The notes under the pieces are model-generated. The model was not told the origin of the DNA. It did no database searches and saw only the letters and a program-made list of their open reading frames with translations. The position numbers and the translations under genes were made by a program. This document shows, piece by piece, positions 5,787 to 7,029 of a stretch of 7,029 nt of DNA. The DNA is from Lysobacterales bacterium. GTDB lineage: Bacteria > Pseudomonadota > Gammaproteobacteria > Xanthomonadales > SZUA-36. Where the stretch lies: assembly GCA_026193295.1 (NCBI GenBank), contig JAPHSB010000351.1, forward strand, positions 1 to 7,029, given 5' to 3'. Numbering within the stretch: the stretch's first letter is position 1; each line of letters starts with the position of its first letter.

Positions 5787-6431
5787 CTACTGAACCGTCT
5801 TGGTCGCGGGGCGCACCATCACGGTTCCCCCAGCCGCTCCCGGGACTGCGCCCTTGATCAGCAGGAGGTTACGTTCCAGATCCACGCGAACGACTTCGAG
5901 GTTCTGCGTGGTGACGCGCTCGTCACCCATGTGTCCGGACATTTTCTTGCCCTTGAACACGCGGCCCGGCGTCTGGCACTGGCCGATCGAACCCGGCGCG
6001 CGATGGGACAGCGAGTTGCCGTGGCTGGCGTCCTGGGTACGGAAGTTGTGACGCTTCACGACGCCAGCGAAACCTTTACCCTTGCTGGTTCCGGTCACAT
6101 CGACCCGCTCACCGGCCTCGAACATATCTACCTTGAGCTCGGAGCCCGTTTCCAACTCATCGCCCTCGCCCTGCGGCAAGCGCAATTCCCACAGGCCTTC
6201 CCCGGCTTCGACACCGGCGCTGGCGAAGTGCCCGGCCACCGGCTTGTTCAGCAGGTTGCCGCGGCGGCGGCCAAAGGTCACCTGGATGGAGCGATAACCG
6301 TCCGTTTCTTCGCTCTTCACCTGGGCCACGCGGTTCGGGTCGACCTCGATCACGGTCACCGGGATGCTGTTGCCTTCCTCGGTAAACACGCGGGTCATGC
6401 CACGCTTGCGTCCTATCAATCCAATCTTCAT
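5787..6431 (-). CDS. rplC: 50S ribosomal protein L3
   Basis: L3 is an early-assembling 50S protein whose long internal loop reaches the peptidyl transferase centre. The product is 214 residues against 209 in E. coli. Family marks are MKIGLIGRKRGMTRVF at the N terminus, VTGTSKGKGFAGVVKRHNF (about 112-130), and HGNSLSHRAPGSIG followed by QCQTPG (about 137-156). In E. coli a glutamine in this GQxQTPG stretch is N5-methylated by PrmB; the equivalent Gln151 is present, but modification here is inference. The ATG at 6431 follows AAGG by 7 bases. The five extra residues lie partly in a longer acidic loop (EGEGDELETG region) and partly at the C terminus. The stop is TAG. Confidence 0.98.
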   Translation of the reverse strand: MKIGLIGRKRGMTRVFTEEGNSIPVTVIEVDPNRVAQVKSEETDGYRSIQVTFGRRRGNLLNKPVAGHFASAGVEAGEGLWELRLPQGEGDELETGSELKVDMFEAGERVDVTGTSKGKGFAGVVKRHNFRTQDASHGNSLSHRAPGSIGQCQTPGRVFKGKKMSGHMGDERVTTQNLEVVRVDLERNLLLIKGAVPGAAGGTVMVRPATKTVQ

Positions 6432-6463
6432 TGCTTTGCCTTCTATCCGCTAATCGCAGGCGT

Positions 6464-6775
6464 TCAGTACAGCTTGATCTGTACGTCGACGCCAGCCGCC
6501 AGGTCCAGCTTCATAAGTGCATCCACGGTCTTGTCGTTGGGATCCACGATATCCATCAGGCGCTTGTGCGTACGGGTTTCGTACTGGTCACGCGCGTCTT
6601 TATTCACGTGCGGCGAAATCAACACGGTGTGCCGCTCGATCTTGGTCGGCAAAGGAATCGGACCCAGCACCTGAGCACCGGTTCGTTTCGCGGTCTCGAC
6701 GATTTCCGATGCCGAACGGTCGATCAAACGATGATCGAACGCTTTCAGCCGGATGCGGATTCTCTGTTCAGCCAT
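6464..6775 (-). CDS. rpsJ: 30S ribosomal protein S10 / NusE
   Basis: S10 sits in the head of the 30S subunit. As NusE it also joins NusB and NusG in transcription antitermination and in coupling transcription to translation. The 103-residue product matches the usual family length. It starts MAEQRIRIRLKAFDHRLID and carries the conserved PIPLPTKIERHTVLISPHV and NKDARDQYETRTH stretches, the latter around residues 59-70 in the extended loop that reaches into the 30S head. It ends in VDVQIKLY. The ATG at 6775 follows AAGG by 9 bases. It is the first gene of the S10 block, 142 bases after tuf and 32 bases before rplC. Residue 37 is Leu, where E. coli S10 has Arg (QVRGPIPLP). The stop is TGA. Confidence 0.98.
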   Translation of the reverse strand: MAEQRIRIRLKAFDHRLIDRSASEIVETAKRTGAQVLGPIPLPTKIERHTVLISPHVNKDARDQYETRTHKRLMDIVDPNDKTVDALMKLDLAAGVDVQIKLY

Positions 6776-6784
6776 TTCAGTACA

Positions 6785-6810
6785 CCTTCGCGCCCAAGCG
6801 CGCTCCTACA
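6785..6810 (-). repeat. REP-like palindromic element abutting the rpsJ RBS
   Basis: Read on the minus strand, the element begins TGTAGGAGCGCGCTTGG and closes with GCGCGAAGG. Its stem is CGCGC/GCGCG (6798-6802 with 6789-6793) around a 4-base loop. The GTAG head followed by a GC-rich palindrome is the layout of the REP class known from Pseudomonas, Stenotrophomonas and relatives. The AAGG just after the stem (6785-6788) is also the Shine-Dalgarno candidate for rpsJ, 9 bases from its ATG. Assignment to the REP family rests on the motif alone, since no second copy is in the window. Confidence 0.6.
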
Positions 6811-6815
6811 TTCAT

Positions 6816-6847
6816 CTTCGCGGTTGGCGCGCAGCGCCAGAGCGAAG
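6816..6847 (-). repeat. GC-rich hairpin in the tuf–rpsJ spacer
   Basis: A two-part stem is visible. CTTCGC (6816-6821) pairs with GCGAAG (6842-6847). Inside it, TGGCGC (6825-6830) pairs with GCGCCA (6834-6839) around a 3-base loop. An unpaired 3-by-2 internal loop separates the two stems. This gives 12 Watson-Crick pairs in 32 bases. No T tract follows on the minus strand, so termination is not supported. It lies 5 bases from the REP-like element at 6785-6810 and shares the heptamer CTTCGCG with it only in part (6816-6822 against 6787-6793). It may be a REP partner or part of an rpsJ leader structure. Confidence 0.6.
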
Positions 6848-6874
6848 TCTTCAATGTCATTCCAAGGGGACGGT

Positions 6875-6895
6875 TTTCATTGCATCGCGATGAAA
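6875..6895. repeat. Small inverted repeat downstream of tuf
   Basis: TTTCAT at 6875-6880 is the inverted complement of ATGAAA at 6890-6895, with a 9-base loop. Overlapping it, 6883-6892 is a perfect 10-base palindrome, CATCGCGATG. On the transcribed strand no T tract follows, so it does not look like an intrinsic terminator for tuf. It could be a protein-binding site, a weak RNA hairpin or chance. Confidence 0.4.
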
Positions 6896-6917
6896 GAAGC
6901 ACCCGAGGAATTCCGTT

Positions 6918-7029
6918 TTATTCGAAAATCTTCGCGACGACGCCGGCGCCAACGGTACGGCCGCCTTCGCGGATCGCAAACCGCAGACCTTCTTCCATGG
7001 CGATCGGCGCAATCAGCGTCACCACCATC
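6918..7029 (-). CDS. tuf: Elongation factor Tu, C-terminal end (partial)
   Basis: EF-Tu is the GTPase that carries aminoacyl-tRNA to the ribosomal A site. Only the last 36 codons and a TAA stop are inside the window; the 5' part lies beyond base 7029. The visible peptide contains APIAMEEGLRFAIREGG and ends GAGVVAKIFE, the strongly conserved last strand region of beta-barrel domain III, which contacts tRNA and EF-Ts. Its position 142 bases upstream of rpsJ, on the same strand, matches the str-to-S10 junction (fusA-tuf-rpsJ) of many gammaproteobacteria, unlike E. coli, where other genes separate tufA from rpsJ. The family is certain. Whether this is tufA or a second copy cannot be told from here. 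Confidence 0.97.
   Translation of the reverse strand, partial: MVVTLIAPIAMEEGLRFAIREGGRTVGAGVVAKIFE

Larger units (their letters stand above)
6776..6917 (-). other. tuf–rpsJ intergenic region (possible S10 leader)
   Basis: This 142-base spacer is the longest non-coding stretch in the window. It holds the inverted repeat at 6875-6895, the hairpin at 6816-6847, the REP-like element at 6785-6810 and the rpsJ binding site. I could not find a convincing -35/-10 pair on the minus strand or a hairpin with a T tract, so neither a promoter nor a terminator is annotated. In E. coli the S10 leader is longer (about 170 bases) and carries the L4-responsive attenuator; no clear counterpart is visible. Confidence 0.6.

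Noticed and set aside
5931..6674. 247-codon open frame on the + strand
   Set aside because: It is antisense to rplC and rpsJ, with histidine/alanine/arginine-rich content typical of reverse-strand shadows.
6907..6914. GGAATTCC palindrome just after the tuf stop
   Set aside because: An 8-base palindrome is expected by chance at this scale and has no supporting context.
6855..6917. Possible promoter before rpsJ (TTGGAA and TTGAAG as -35 candidates)
   Set aside because: No AT-rich -10 hexamer lies 16-18 bases downstream of either candidate; the expected region is GC-rich.
6875..6917. Intrinsic terminator after tuf
   Set aside because: The inverted repeat there is weak and no T tract follows it on the transcribed strand.
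1..7029. Mobile element, CRISPR array, tRNA or novel defence system
   Set aside because: All but the tuf–rpsJ spacer is accounted for by densely packed ribosomal genes and short gaps. No transposase, spaced repeats, tRNA-like fold or unknown gene was seen.

Overview
The window is a stretch of the conserved str–S10–spc ribosomal-protein cluster of a bacterium. Every gene lies on the minus strand, so transcription runs from high to low coordinates. Protein details point to a gammaproteobacterium: S10 has the gamma-type central stretch ending in NKDARDQYE, S14 is the 101-residue form without zinc ligands, L22 and L16 are E. coli-like, and the DNA is moderately GC-rich. A GTAG-headed REP-like repeat of the kind seen in pseudomonads and xanthomonad-related lineages lies upstream of rpsJ. 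The genus cannot be named from this sequence.

Layout in transcription order: the 3' end of tuf (EF-Tu, 6918-7029, cut by the window edge); a 142-base intergenic region with two GC-rich hairpins and a smaller palindrome; then the S10 block rpsJ, rplC, rplD, rplW, rplB, rpsS, rplV, rpsC, rplP, rpmC, rpsQ (6775 down to 1823); a 41-base gap; then the spc block rplN, rplX, rplE, rpsN and the first 55 codons of rpsH (cut by the window edge at base 1). Gene order is canonical and no gene is missing, inserted or broken. Spacing is tight: there are four stop/start overlaps (rplD/rplW, rplV/rpsC, rplP/rpmC, rpmC/rpsQ), and most other gaps are 8-43 bases. No terminator-like hairpin with a T tract was seen between tuf and rpsH, so the whole run may be transcribed as one unit.

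The products work together as core parts of the 30S subunit (S10, S19, S3, S17, S14, S8) and the 50S subunit (L3, L4, L23, L2, L22, L16, L29, L14, L24, L5), with EF-Tu delivering aminoacyl-tRNA to the finished ribosome. Three starts need care: rplD and rplW are better placed at internal ATGs than at their longest open frames, and rpmC has competing ATG and GTG starts.

I found no new gene system. The part most worth a second look is the tuf–rpsJ spacer. A REP-like hairpin abuts the rpsJ ribosome binding site there, and it could exchange pairing with a neighbouring hairpin. Next in interest are a possible S8 feedback site at the rplX/rplE junction and repeated fusion of stop codons with the next gene's Shine-Dalgarno sequence.
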